Shown: piece after piece, positions 1 through 9,535 of the stretch
Position numbering within the stretch: the stretch's first letter is position 1
Layout: each line of letters starts with the position of its first letter
Assembly: GCA_963835375.1 (NCBI GenBank)
Contig: CAWIGB010000012.1
Span: forward strand, 372,001 to 436,000
Length of the DNA: 64,000 bases
Reading direction: 5' to 3'
Source: Salinisphaera sp963835375
GTDB taxonomy: Bacteria > Pseudomonadota > Gammaproteobacteria > Nevskiales > Salinisphaeraceae
Position numbers and translations under genes: made by a program
Notes under the pieces: model-generated
What the model saw: only the letters and a program-made list of their open reading frames with translations
Told to the model about the DNA's origin: nothing
Database searches by the model: none

Positions 1-260
1 TGGGCCCGGCCGCGGCGAAACGCGCGCGTGCCGTACTGGTATTCGGCGAGGACGCCGATGCGATTGCGGCCGCCGTGGCCGATCATGCGCCCGTCGAACG
101 CGTGGACACGCTGGCGGGCGCCGTGCGCCGTGCCGCCGAGATTGCGCGCGCCGGCGATGTGGTCCTGCTGTCGCCCGGCTGCGCGAGCTTCGATCAGTTC
201 GAAAACTACAAGGTGCGGGGCGAAGCCTTCACGGCTGCCGTGCGGGAGCTGGCTGCATGA
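1..260 (+). CDS. murD: UDP-N-acetylmuramoylalanine--D-glutamate ligase, C-terminal end
   Basis: This is the last ~85 residues of MurD, the cytoplasmic ligase that adds D-glutamate to UDP-MurNAc-L-Ala. It is read from base 3, and the start lies left of the window. The end carries the MurD-typical segment GDVVLLSPGCASFDQF followed by a short helix. Its stop overlaps the ftsW start as ATGA, so the two are translationally coupled. The position before ftsW-murG-murC is the standard order of the division cluster. The identification rests on a short fragment plus context. Confidence 0.85.
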   Translation, partial: GPAAAKRARAVLVFGEDADAIAAAVADHAPVERVDTLAGAVRRAAEIARAGDVVLLSPGCASFDQFENYKVRGEAFTAAVRELAA

Positions 261-1408
261 AGAACCTCCTGGCCGCTGCTCATCTGCCGCGTGTCCGGCC
301 CGACATCTGGCTGTTGTCGACGCTGGTCGTCATCGGTTGCCTCGGTCTGGTGATGGTGGGCTCGTCCTCGGTGGCGGTGGCCGACCGGCTGTCCGGCGAT
401 CCGATGTATTTCTTCTATCGGCAGACGGTCTATGCCCTGATCGGGCTGATCATTGCGTTCGCCGTCCTGCATGTCCCGACCCGGGTACTGGCTGCCAATA
501 CCTTCACGATGCTCGGCGCCGGTCTGGCGATGCTGGTGATCGTGCTCATTCCCGGCATCGGCCATTCGGTCAATGGCGCCCAGCGCTGGATCGATCTCGG
601 GCCGGTGGCGCTGCAGGTATCCGAGCCTGCGCGCCTGTGTCTGGTGCTCTACATCGCCGGCTATGCCTCGCGCCGCCAGCTGGATCTGGCCCACACCTGG
701 GCCGGCCTGTTCCGGCCGATGACGTTCCTGGTCATCGCCTGTTTTCTGATGCTGCTGGAGCCGGACTTCGGTGCCGGCGCCATTCTCGTGGCGGTGGCCG
801 GCATCATCCTGTTCATTGCCGGTGCGCGATTATTCAATCTGATCGTGCTGGGCGCGGTCGCCGCGGTCGCGCTGGCCGCGTTGGTGTTCTCGTCGCCGTA
901 TCGGATGGAGCGTCTGGTGAGCTTCTCCGATCCCTGGGCGCATCCGTTCGCCAGCGGCTTCCAGCTCACGCAATCGCTGATCGCGATCGGGCGCGGGCAT
1001 GTGTTCGGCGTGGGGCTCGGCAACTCGGTGCAGAAGTTGTCCTATCTGCCGGAGACGCATACCGACTTCCTGTTCGCCATCTATGCCGAGGAATTCGGCC
1101 TGTTGGGTTCGCTGGTGCTGGTCGGGCTGTTCTCGATCGTGGTCTGGCGTGGCTTCGTTGTCGCCCGTCGGGCGATCAACGTCGGCCAGTTCTTCGGCGG
1201 TTTCCTCGCCTATGGCCTGTCCGGATGGCTCTCGCTGCAGGCGTTCGTGAACATGGCGGTCAACATGGGGCTGCTGCCGACCAAGGGGCTGACGCTGCCG
1301 CTGATGAGTTACGGCGGCTCGTCGCTGGTGATGATGTGCACGCTCTGCGCACTGATTCTGCGCGTGGACCTGGAAAGCGCCGCCGCGGTGCGGGAGCAGA
1401 CACGATGA
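257..1408 (+). CDS. ftsW: Septal peptidoglycan polymerase FtsW (SEDS family)
   Basis: This 383-residue polytopic inner-membrane protein is the glycosyltransferase that polymerises lipid II at the septum with its partner penicillin-binding protein FtsI. About ten hydrophobic segments are visible. SEDS signatures include SGFQLTQSLIAIGRG in the large loop, the following LPETHTDFLFAIYAEEFG, and MSYGGSSLVM near the C-terminus. The frame is intact. The gene overlaps murD at its start and murG at its end by four bases (ATGA) each, which points to one tightly coupled operon. Confidence 0.97.
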   Translation: MKNLLAAAHLPRVRPDIWLLSTLVVIGCLGLVMVGSSSVAVADRLSGDPMYFFYRQTVYALIGLIIAFAVLHVPTRVLAANTFTMLGAGLAMLVIVLIPGIGHSVNGAQRWIDLGPVALQVSEPARLCLVLYIAGYASRRQLDLAHTWAGLFRPMTFLVIACFLMLLEPDFGAGAILVAVAGIILFIAGARLFNLIVLGAVAAVALAALVFSSPYRMERLVSFSDPWAHPFASGFQLTQSLIAIGRGHVFGVGLGNSVQKLSYLPETHTDFLFAIYAEEFGLLGSLVLVGLFSIVVWRGFVVARRAINVGQFFGGFLAYGLSGWLSLQAFVNMAVNMGLLPTKGLTLPLMSYGGSSLVMMCTLCALILRVDLESAAAVREQTR

Positions 1409-2496
1409 ATGTGTCGAGCCCACACGTACTGATCATGGCCGGCGGCACCGGAGGGCACGTGTTCCCGGCGCTGGCCGTGGCGCGCGAGCTGATCGCCCGG
1501 GGCGCGACGGTTTCCTGGCTGGGGACTTCCGCCGGCATCGAGGCCCGTCTGGTGCCCGCCGAAGGGCTGACACTGCACAGGATTGATGTCGGCGGTCTGC
1601 GTGGAAAACACCTGACCACGCTGCTGGCCGCGCCAACGAGCATGGCGCGGGCACTCTGGCAGGCGCGCCGCGTGCTCAAGGCCGTGCGGCCGGCGCTGGT
1701 GATCGGCATGGGCGGTTTCGCCTCGGGCCCGGGCGGCCTGATGGCCCGAATGACGGGGACGCCGCTACTCATCCACGAGCAGAACGCGGCCGCCGGGCTG
1801 ACCAATCGCGTGCTCGCGCGGCTGGCGCAGACCGTGCTGCAGGCATTCCCGAATACGTTCGACGCCGACACGCAACCCGCGGACGGTCGGCAATCCGGTG
1901 CGGGCCGACATCCTGTCGCTGCCGGCGCCGGCGAGTCCGCTGGGCTGAACGCGACGGCCCGATCCGACTGCTTGTGCTCGGCGGCAGCGGCGGGGCGCTG
2001 GCGATCAACGAACGCGTGCCGGCGGCGCTGGCACAGCTGGGTGAGGCGGCGCGGCCGCAGGTGTGGCATCAGGCCGGGCGTACGCTCGAAGCGGCCGAGG
2101 CCGCATACGCCACACATGGCGTGGACGGTCGCGTGGAAGCCTTCATCGACGATATGGCCGAAGCGTATGGCTGGGCCGATCTGGTGGTCTGTCGTTCGGG
2201 GGCGCTGACGGTGGCGGAGCTGGCGGCTGCCGGCGTGGGCGGCGTTGCTGGTGCCGTATCCGCATGCGGTCGACGATCACCAGCGTGCCAACGGGCAGTA
2301 TCTGGTGGAGGCCGGTGCGGCGCGGCTGATCGACCAGAGCGAACTGACGGCCGAGCGTCTGGCGCGGGAGCTGTCGGAACTCATGGCCGATCGCGGCGCG
2401 CTTCTGCGCCGCGCCGAGGCCGCGCGGGCGGTGGCCTGGCGCGATTCGACGAATGACATCGCCGATGCCTGTTACCAGACATTGGAGGCCGCGTGA
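1405..2496 (+). CDS. murG: UDP-GlcNAc:lipid I GlcNAc transferase MurG, frame broken three times
   Basis: MurG makes lipid II from lipid I on the inner face of the membrane. The glycine-rich GGTGGHVFPALAVA near the start and LLIHEQNAAAGLTNR in the middle identify it. The C-terminal half continues in other frames (LVLGGSGGALAIN, then VPYPHAVDDHQRANGQYL). The three breaks near 1868, 1948 and 2239 are each explained by one extra base; removing them restores a protein of about 360 residues, the normal length. Because MurG is essential, sequencing error is far likelier than a pseudogene. The start overlaps the ftsW stop. Confidence 0.93.
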
Positions 2497-3948
2497 TGAC
2501 GCTGGACGGACCCGGAATCAACCAGAGCTTCGAGCCGTTGATGCACCGGCCGATGCGCCGTGTGCGCACGGTGCACATGGTGGGCATCGGCGGCGTGGGC
2601 ATGGCCGGTATCGCGCGCGTGCTGATCAATCTCGGTTACGGCGTCACCGGAAGTGACGTGAAGGACAGCGCCACGACACAGTCGCTGGCCGCGCTCGGCG
2701 CGACCGATCTATCTCGGGCACAGCGCCGACAACGTCGCCAAGGCCGATGTGGTGGTGGTGTCGACCGCCGTGGCCGAAGATAACCCGGAAGTGGTGGCGG
2801 CCCATGCCCGGTTGGTGCCGGTGGTGCGACGGGCCGAGATGCTCGCCGAGCTGATGCGTTTTCGCTACGGCATCGCGGTGGCCGGCACCCACGGCAAGAC
2901 CACGACCACCAGCCTGGTGGCCTCGCTGCTGGCTGACGGCCATCTCGATCCGACCTTCATCGTGGGCGGCAAGGTGCTGGGCGCGGGTTCGAACGCACGT
3001 CTGGGCGAAGGGCCGTATCTGGTCGCCGAGGCCGACGAATCCGATGCGTCGTTCCTGTTCCTTACCCCGATGATGGCGATCGTCACCAATATCGATGCCG
3101 ACCATCTGGAAACCTACGGCGGCGACTTCTCGAAGCTCACCGACACGTTCGTCGAATTCCTGCACCACCTGCCGTTCTACGGTCTGGCGGTGCTGTGCGT
3201 CGACGACCCGGTCGTGCGCCAGATCCTGCCCGACGTCGGTCGCCCGATCACCACCTACGGCATCGATCACGAGGCCGATTTCCGGGCCGAGAATCTGCGT
3301 TTCGACGGCACCGGTACGCGCTTCACCCTGCGCCATAACGGTGATGACGGCTTTGACGTGCATCTCAATCTGCCGGGGCGCCACAACGTGCTCAACGCGC
3401 TGGCCGCGGCAGCCGTTGCTCACGAGCTGGGCGTGGACATGGCCTCCATCGGCGCCAGCCTGTCCAGCTTCGCGGGCATCGGGCGACGCTGCGAGGTGCA
3501 CGGCGAGATCGATTTCAACGGCAAGTCGGCGCTGTTGGTCGACGACTATGGCCATCATCCGCGCGAACTGTCGTCCACCATCGCGGCGGCCCAGACGGCG
3601 TGGCCACAGCGTCGTCTGGTTGTGGTGTTCCAGCCGCATCGCTATACGCGCACCCGCGATCTGTTCGAGGACTTCGCCAAGGTGCTGGCGGATCTCGACG
3701 TGCTGGTGCTGTGCGAGGTCTATCCGGCCGGCGAAGCGCCGATCACCGGCGCGGACGGGCGTGCGCTGGCGCGCGCCGTGCGCGCCCGCGGGCGGGTCGA
3801 CCCGGTGTTCGTGGACGACGTGCATGCCTTGCCTGCGGTGCTGGACGGCGTGGTTGCCGAGGGCGACGTGGTGTTGACACTCGGCGCCGGCGATATCGGC
3901 GCCGTGGCCCAGAGGTTGGTCGCGCGCAGTCGGGAGGCCGGGCGATGA
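2496..3948 (+). CDS. murC: UDP-N-acetylmuramate--L-alanine ligase MurC, one frameshift
   Basis: MurC adds L-alanine to UDP-MurNAc in the cytoplasm. The N-terminal Rossmann motif (HMVGIGGVGMAGIA), the ATP loop GTHGKTTTTS and the late DDYGHHPREL motif are in the usual order. The frame breaks near 2705, where an extra base splits an expected GATIYLGHS; otherwise the length (~480 residues) is normal. ATG 2496 is preferred over GTG 2493 because GGAGG at 2484-2488 lies at a good distance. In many gammaproteobacteria murB and/or ddl follow; here ftsQ comes almost at once. Confidence 0.94.
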
Positions 3949-4052
3949 ACGCGCTCGGATGCATGCGAAGCAATGAGCCGGCGGTGGGTATGCGCGCCGC
4001 GGCAGAGTTTGACGTGCTCGGTCAGAAAAAAGATCGGGGAGGATGGACATGA
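3945..4052 (+). other. 35-codon reading frame between murC and ftsQ, possible remnant
   Basis: An ATG overlapping the murC stop opens a frame of 35 codons that runs into the ftsQ start. Its beginning (MNALGCMRSNEPAV) is faintly like the start of MurB proteins of the type with an N-terminal NEPM stretch, and murB or ddl is expected exactly here. It may be the stub left by loss of such a gene, or chance coding. No function is assigned. Confidence 0.25.
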
Positions 4053-4787
4053 GCTGGATCAATGCACGGCGCCTGCGGGATGGCGCCATCGGCGCCCTTG
4101 TGCTGCTGGGCGTGGCTGCCTGTACCTGGCAGGGCATCAAACCGGACAACGCCGGGCCGCGACGGCTGTATATCAGCGGCAAGTCGAGCTCATGTCTCCG
4201 ACAAGCAGATCGCTCGGATCGCCGCGCCCTATCTGAAGGCTTCGTTCTTCGACGTGGATACGGATGCGCTGAAAAGTCGTATCGCGAGCCAGCCCTGGCT
4301 GACCGATGTGCGCGTGTCGCGCCACTGGCCGGATGGCGTCGTGGTCCATGTCGCCGATCACAAACCAGTCGCGGCCTGGGGCGACAAGAGCGTGCTGGCC
4401 GCCGACGGCCAGGTGTTCACGCCGGACTCGCGCCCCAAGGGGCTGATCCAGCTGAGCGGTCCGAAGAAAGACAGCGCTAAAGTCTATGCACAATATCGCC
4501 ATCTATCCGGTATCCTCGCCGGTCATGGTGTACATCTAGCGTCGCTTGAATTGAACGAACGCGGTGATTGGCAGGCCCGCCTGGACGACGGACTCGAGCT
4601 CCGACTCGGTCGCGATCAGCTCGCCGCACGCATGCAGCGTTTCGTTCGTTACGCGCTTGCGCGTCCGCAGGCTCGACGCGCGTTGGCCGAGGCCGGCTAC
4701 GTCGACCTGCGCTACAGCGACGGTTTTGCCGTGGGCGGCAGTCGCCACGAGACCGCTTCGGCGAGTCATGAGGAGTCAGTCGGATGA
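4043..4787 (+). CDS. ftsQ: Divisome protein FtsQ, one frameshift
   Basis: FtsQ is a bitopic inner-membrane protein that links early and late divisome proteins through FtsB/FtsL. It has a short cytoplasmic tail, one hydrophobic segment near residues 12-30, then a POTRA domain (LYISGK, VSDKQIARIAAPYL, QPWLTDVRVSRHWPDG) and a beta domain. The frame breaks near 4180, between the first POTRA strand and helix. GGGAGG precedes ATG 4043, and ATG 4049 is an alternative. The stop overlaps the ftsA start. Confidence 0.9.
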
Positions 4788-6021
4788 GCAAACGGCCCGA
4801 ACAGAATCTCATCGTCGGTCTGGATATCGGTACGTCGAAGGTGGCGTGCATCGTTGCCGAGTCCAACAACGGCGAGATCGAGATCATCGGTCTGGGCAGC
4901 GCGCCCTCCAAGGGCATGAAGAAGGGGATGGTGGTCAACATCGAATCGACCACCGACTCGATCCGGCGTGCCGTCGAGGAAGCCGAGCTGATGGCGGGCT
5001 GCCGCATCCAGTCGGTGCACTGCGGTATTTCGGGCGCGCATGTGCGTTCGCTGAATTCGCACGGCATCGTCGCGGTCCGCAACAAGGAAGTCACCGAGTC
5101 CGACATCGAGCGCGTGATCGATGCCGCCTGTGCGGTTGCGATCCCGGCGGACCAGAAGATCCTGCATGTGTTGCCCCAGGAATTCGCGGTCGACGACAAC
5201 GAAGGCATCCAGGAGCCGGTCGGCATGTCCGGCGTGCGGCTCGAGGCCAAGGTGCATATCGTCACCGGCGCGGTGACTTCGGCGCATAACATTCAGAAAT
5301 GCGTGGCGCGCTGCGGTCTGGAAGTCTCCAAGCTGTCGCTCGAACAGCTGGCGTCGTCATATGCGGTACTCACCGACGACGAGAAGGATCTGGGCGTGGC
5401 GCTGGTCGATATCGGCGGCGGCACCTCGGACATCGCGGTGTTCGTCAACGGTTCGATCCGCCATACGGCGGTGATTCCGATCGCCGGCGACCAGGTCACC
5501 AACGATATCGCGGTTGCGTTGCGTACGCCGACCCAGCATGCCGAGCAGATCAAGATCCGCTATGGCTGCGCACTGCCGGAATTGATCACCGACGACGACG
5601 CCATCGAGGTGCCGAGCGTCGGCGAGCGCCCGCCGCGGCGGCTGTCGCGCTACACCCTCGCCGAAGTGATCAAGCCGCGCTACGAAGAACTGTTCATGCT
5701 GATCCACAAGGAACTGGTACGGTCCGGTTTCGAGGATCTGCTGGCCGGTGGTGTCGTGATCACCGGCGGTTCCTCCAAGATGGAAGGGTTGACCGATCTG
5801 GCTGAAGAGGTCTTCCACATGTCGGTGCGCCTCGGCACTCCGCAGAAGGTGCAGGGCTTGTCGGACGTGGTACGCAACCCGATTCATGCCACGGGCGTCG
5901 GGCTGCTGGAATTCGGTCATCGCACGCAATCCAAGGGCGGCGGATGCATGTGCCGGCGCAGGACAACACTTTTGCTCAGGTCTGGGAACGCATGAAGGCT
6001 TGGTTCCAGGGCAATTTCTAG
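4784..6021 (+). CDS. ftsA: Divisome actin-like protein FtsA, frameshift at the C-terminus
   Basis: FtsA is the actin-fold ATPase that tethers FtsZ to the membrane. VGLDIGTSKV at the N-terminus and VDIGGGTSDIAVF in the middle are the phosphate-binding motifs. As written the frame ends at 5995 with an unrelated tail. A missing base near 5940 moves reading into VWERMKAWFQGNF, the conserved amphipathic membrane helix, with the stop at 6019-6021, giving about 412 residues. AGGAG lies 8 bases before the start. Confidence 0.95.
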
Positions 6022-6117
6022 CTAGGATTCGACGAGTATCCGGGGCGATCGTTCGGGGCACGAGGGAAGCAAACGGTTTTCCGCAGAGGAAAAGCAGGGC
6101 AACGCAAGAGGTGCAAC

Positions 6118-7267
6118 ATGCCAGAAGTATTCGAGTTCGCGGATCAGACCAATACACAAGCTGTCATCAAGGTCATCGGCGTCGGCGGTGGTGGCGGCAA
6201 CACGATCAATCAGATGGTCGCCGGCGGTATCAAGGGCGTGGATTTCATCTGTGCCAACACCGACGCGCAGCATCTCGAACGCTGTGACGCCGACGTGCTC
6301 GTCCAGCTCGGCATGAACGTCACCCGCGGGCTGGGCGCGGGCGCCGATCCGGCCGTCGGTCGCCAGGCCGCCGAAGAGGATCGCGATCGCATTCGCGAGT
6401 CCATCGAAGGCGCCGACATGCTGTTCATCACCGCTGGCATGGGCGGTGGTACCGGTACGGGCGCTGCACCGGTCGTTGCCGAGATTGCCCGCGAAATGGG
6501 TATTCTCACGCTGGCCGTGGTGACCAAACCGTTCCCGTTCGAGCGCGGCAAGCGCATGGAAGTCGCCCAGCACGGCATCGACGAACTCAGCGGTTTCGTC
6601 GACTCGCTGATCGTGATCCCGAACGAGAAGCTGCTGACCGCGCTCGGCAAGTCGATCACGCTCAAGAACGCCTTCCAGGCCGCCAACAACGTGCTGCACA
6701 ACGCCGTCCAGGGCATTTCCGATCTCATCACCCGTCCGGGCATGCTCAACGTGGACTTCGCCGATGTGCGCAAGGTGATGAGCGTGCAGGGCATGGCGAT
6801 GATGGGCCGGGCCTCGGCCAAGGGCGAGGATCGTGCGCGCGAAGCGGCCGAAGCCGCGCTGGCCAGCCCGCTGCTCGACGATCTGTCGCTGCACGGCGCG
6901 CAGGGGCTGCTGGTCAACGTCACCGGCGACGAGAACCTGGGTATTCACGAGTTCCAGATCGTCAACGAGGTCGTGGCCGAAATGGGCGGCGACAACGCCG
7001 AGGTCATCATCGGCATGGCCGAGGATCCGGAGGCCGGCGACGAGATCACGGTGACGGTGGTCGCGACCGGGCTGGGTCAGCAGCAGATCGAGCAGCGCGA
7101 AGCGCCGCAGGCGATCAAGCGCGATGCGGCCGGCCAGATGCGCTACGAGGATCTGGATCGTCCGACCGTCATCCGGCAGTCGCCGCGGCAGGGCAATCGG
7201 GAGAGCACGGCGGTCGACATGGATTATTTCGACGTGCCGGCGTTTCCTGCGCAATCAGGCGGACTAG
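6118..7267 (+). CDS. ftsZ: Cell-division tubulin homologue FtsZ, frameshift at the C-terminus
   Basis: FtsZ is the GTPase that builds the Z ring. The tubulin signature GGGTGTG (in GMGGGTGTGAAPV) and the N-terminal GVGGGGGNT loop are present. The extreme C-terminus should be DYFDVPAFLRNQAD, the peptide that binds FtsA and ZipA. An extra T near 7244 disrupts it and lets reading run on to 7353. Corrected, the stop is TAG at 7265-7267 (about 382 residues). AGAGG stands shortly before the ATG. Confidence 0.97.
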
Positions 7268-7301
7268 CACCTCACGACCGACATTGCGTTGCTGGCGCGC
7301 T

Positions 7302-7328
7302 GCCGCCGACCTGCGATCGGTCGGCGGC
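7302..7328 (+). terminator. Strong stem-loop after ftsZ, no T-run
   Basis: A perfect 10-bp stem (7302-7311 with 7319-7328) closes a 7-base loop 34 bases after the corrected ftsZ stop. No U-tract follows, so it may be an attenuating or mRNA-stabilising hairpin rather than a full intrinsic terminator. It separates the division operon from lpxC. Confidence 0.5.
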
Positions 7329-7510
7329 GGTGCGTCGCCGAGTGCTATATTAGGGGGCTTTAGCCGAGCGTTCATGAGTCTGAAACAGGCGGATTAAGTC
7401 CGAGTTAATGCACTGTTTCTATACTTGTGAGGCAAAATAACTAATTATTGTGACGGGCTGATGACGGTCGCGCCGAAGGCTGACCGCCGAGAATGCCAGG
7501 GAAGACGCAC
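7329..7510 (+). promoter_or_regulatory. Upstream region of lpxC with candidate -10 element
   Basis: The region is more AT-rich than its surroundings. TATACT at 7420-7425 is a good -10 hexamer; no convincing -35 lies at standard spacing, so the exact promoter is uncertain. No operator was recognised. Confidence 0.35.
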
Positions 7511-8442
7511 ATGCTTCAGACAGCGTACGCTCAGGAATCCGATCCGCGCCACCGGCGTTGGCCTGCACACGGGCAGAAGGTCTACATGACCTTGCGTCCG
7601 GCGCTGCGAATCAGGGTATCGTCTTCCGTCGAAGCGATCTCGATCCAGCCGTCGACATAAGCGCTGATGCTTTCGCGGTCGGTGATACCACGCTGGCCAC
7701 GACGCTCATCAACGACGATGGCGTGCGGATCAAGACCGTCGAGCATCTATTATCAGCCATGGCAGGTCTCGGGATCGATAATGCGATCGTCGAATTGTCT
7801 GCTGACGAATTGCCGATCATGGACGGTAGCGCTGGGCCCTTCGTCTTCCTGATCCAGTCAGCCGGCATTCAGGAGCTTAACGCACCGAAGCGTTTCATAC
7901 GCGTAAGGCGACCGGTCGAGGTGACCGATGGCGACAAGTGGGCCCGATTCGATCCGTTCGATGGCTTCAAGGTCAGTTTCGCCATCGACTTCGATCACCC
8001 GGCGTTCGCCGAGGAGACGCAGTCGGCGAGCGGTGGATTTCTCGACCACTTCGTTTGTCCGCGAAGTCAGTCGCGCCCGCACGTTCGGATTCATGCGCGA
8101 TATCGAGTATCTGCGTTCGAACAACCTTGCCCGCGGCGGTTCCATGGATAACGCTGTGGTGCTGGACGATTACCGCGTGCTCAATGCCGATGGTCTGCGC
8201 TACGACAACGAGTTCGTGCGCCACAAGATCCTCGATGCGATCGGCGATCTCTACCTGTCTGGGTAGCGGTCTGATCGGCAGCTATTCCGGCTACAAATCG
8301 GGGCATGGTCTGAATAACAAACTGGTTCGTGCGCTGCTCGAGCAGGACCGTGCCTGGGAGGAGACCACGTTCGAGGACAGCGATGACGCTGCCGATTTCG
8401 TATATCAATGCGCGGCCGGCCGCCGCTGCTGCGGCCGCGTGA
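7511..8442 (+). CDS. lpxC: UDP-3-O-acyl-N-acetylglucosamine deacetylase LpxC, several frameshifts
   Basis: LpxC is the zinc deacetylase that commits UDP-GlcNAc to lipid A. Recognisable pieces in order are ATGVGLHTGQKVYMTLRP, VEHLLSAMAGLG (zinc His), LPIMDGSAGPFVFLI, FGFMRDIEYLRS and HKILDAIGDLYL (zinc His and Asp). They lie in different frames, with breaks near 7572, 7604, 8065 and 8268. ATG 7511 is taken as start. Two ends are possible: TGA 8440-8442 (chosen) or 8454-8456. About 310 residues, close to the family norm. A terminator follows. Confidence 0.93.
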
Positions 8443-8473
8443 CGGTTTCGGGATGACCGTGGATTTTCGGCGA

Positions 8474-8496
8474 AACCGGCCCTGTGCCGGTTTTTT
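8474..8496 (+). terminator. Rho-independent terminator of lpxC
   Basis: AACCGGC (8474-8480) pairs with GCCGGTT (8486-8492) across a 5-base loop and runs into a T-tract. It lies ~30 bases after lpxC and marks the left boundary of the accessory lipid block. Confidence 0.85.
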
Positions 8497-8577
8497 GTGG
8501 CATCGGGCCATATACCGGGCGAGACAGGCCAATTGGTGTCATAGCCCGCTCGATTGCGAATTTCGCGCGGTCGCGCC

Positions 8578-9528
8578 TCAGCGCAATGTGCCGTCCCGAT
8601 ACAGGCGCCACAAGACCGGCCATGCGTAGATCAGCGGGTGGCGCCGTAGCCGCGGGCGTGACCTCGATGGCCACGCCGGTGTGCCGTTCGAGCTTCCAGG
8701 CCGCGTAGTCGATCGCGTTATCGAACGTGAAACAGGCCTTGGCCAGCCGCATGACCGAAACAGCACGGCCGGCCGGGCCCGCAACCGCCAGGCGCGCCGC
8801 GCGCTTCGGCACTGCGCGGCACTGGGTCGCCATGCGATGCGCCCGTCGGGACATTGATCGATGTCGAAAGTCAGATGCCCACGGGCGGCGTGCAAGCGTC
8901 GAGCATATTCCGGCCGATCCTGTTCAGCGATGCGCAGGCCGCGATCGCCGCCCTCGGTGCGTAACTCGCCGCCATAGCTCAGTGCGAGCGCGGCGCCGAA
9001 TGCCTCCGCGGGCAGCATGGGGGGCTGCAGCGCGGGCAGGCTGGCGTCGAGCAGGGTGATCACCGCCTGGCCGCAGCAGGCGCGCAAGGCTTCGCGGATT
9101 TCGTCATTGGCGGCATGGGCGATCGCCACCGGTTGCGCGAACCGGCCCCAGAGGCTGGATAATCGACCGTGCTTCACGCCGCGTTGTAGATCGTCGAGGG
9201 TAATGACCGCGTACTTGCAGCGCAGCATCGCGACCCCGGTATCGCACTCCAGATAATAGACGTTCGGGGGTAGCAATTGGTTGGCCGCGGCGGAGACGCG
9301 ACTCGCATGGGCCGCGCGGTAACGATCGACGATCACGTAGAAGTCAACCAGCCCGGAGGTCGGGTCGCCGCTGCGCAGACAGGATCCGTAGTAGACCACC
9401 GCGCGTACGGCATGCCGATGGCGGCGCCGCACCGCATCGATCAGCGGCTTGAGTGCGTTGACCTGGTCGGTCTCGCAGGGGCCGGCGATGGCGCGGAGGC
9501 TGGCGGGGTCGGCAAACGAATGATCCAT
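8578..9528 (-). CDS. Nucleotidyltransferase-like protein of the sphingolipid locus, two compensating frameshifts
   Basis: This ~315-residue protein has an N-terminal segment VVYYGSCLRSGDPTSGLVDF (residues 44-63). It resembles the GS-x-DxD core of pol-beta-type nucleotidyltransferases, with G48, S49, D62 and perhaps D68; the second carboxylate is not in the standard place, so activity is uncertain. The C-terminal part is read in another frame (FTFDNAIDYAAWKLERHTGV) between breaks near 8855 and 8650, then returns for RHPLIYAWPVLWRLYRDGTL. It is last in the minus-strand operon, seven bases after the lipid kinase. A role in building the ceramide headgroup is inferred from position only. Confidence 0.5.
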   Translation of the reverse strand: MDHSFADPASLRAIAGPCETDQVNALKPLIDAVRRRHRHAVRAVVYYGSCLRSGDPTSGLVDFYVIVDRYRAAHASRVSAAANQLLPPNVYYLECDTGVAMLRCKYAVITLDDLQRGVKHGRLSSLWGRFAQPVAIAHAANDEIREALRACCGQAVITLLDASLPALQPPMLPAEAFGAALALSYGGELRTEGGDRGLRIAEQDRPEYARRLHAARGHLTFDIDQCPDGRIAWRPSAAQCRSARRAWRLRARPAVLFRSCGWPRPVSRSITRSTTRPGSSNGTPAWPSRSRPRLRRHPLIYAWPVLWRLYRDGTLR

Positions 9529-9535
9529 GTCGCGG

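Noticed and set aside
28..2208. A 726-codon frame spanning ftsW and murG
   Set aside because: Its first part is ftsW out of frame; only the portion from 1405 is genuine (MurG).
2644..4182. 512-codon open frame opposite murC
   Set aside because: Antisense shadow with low-complexity His/Gln/Arg composition.
6022..7254. 410-codon open frame opposite ftsZ
   Set aside because: Antisense shadow of ftsZ; no start region or domain.
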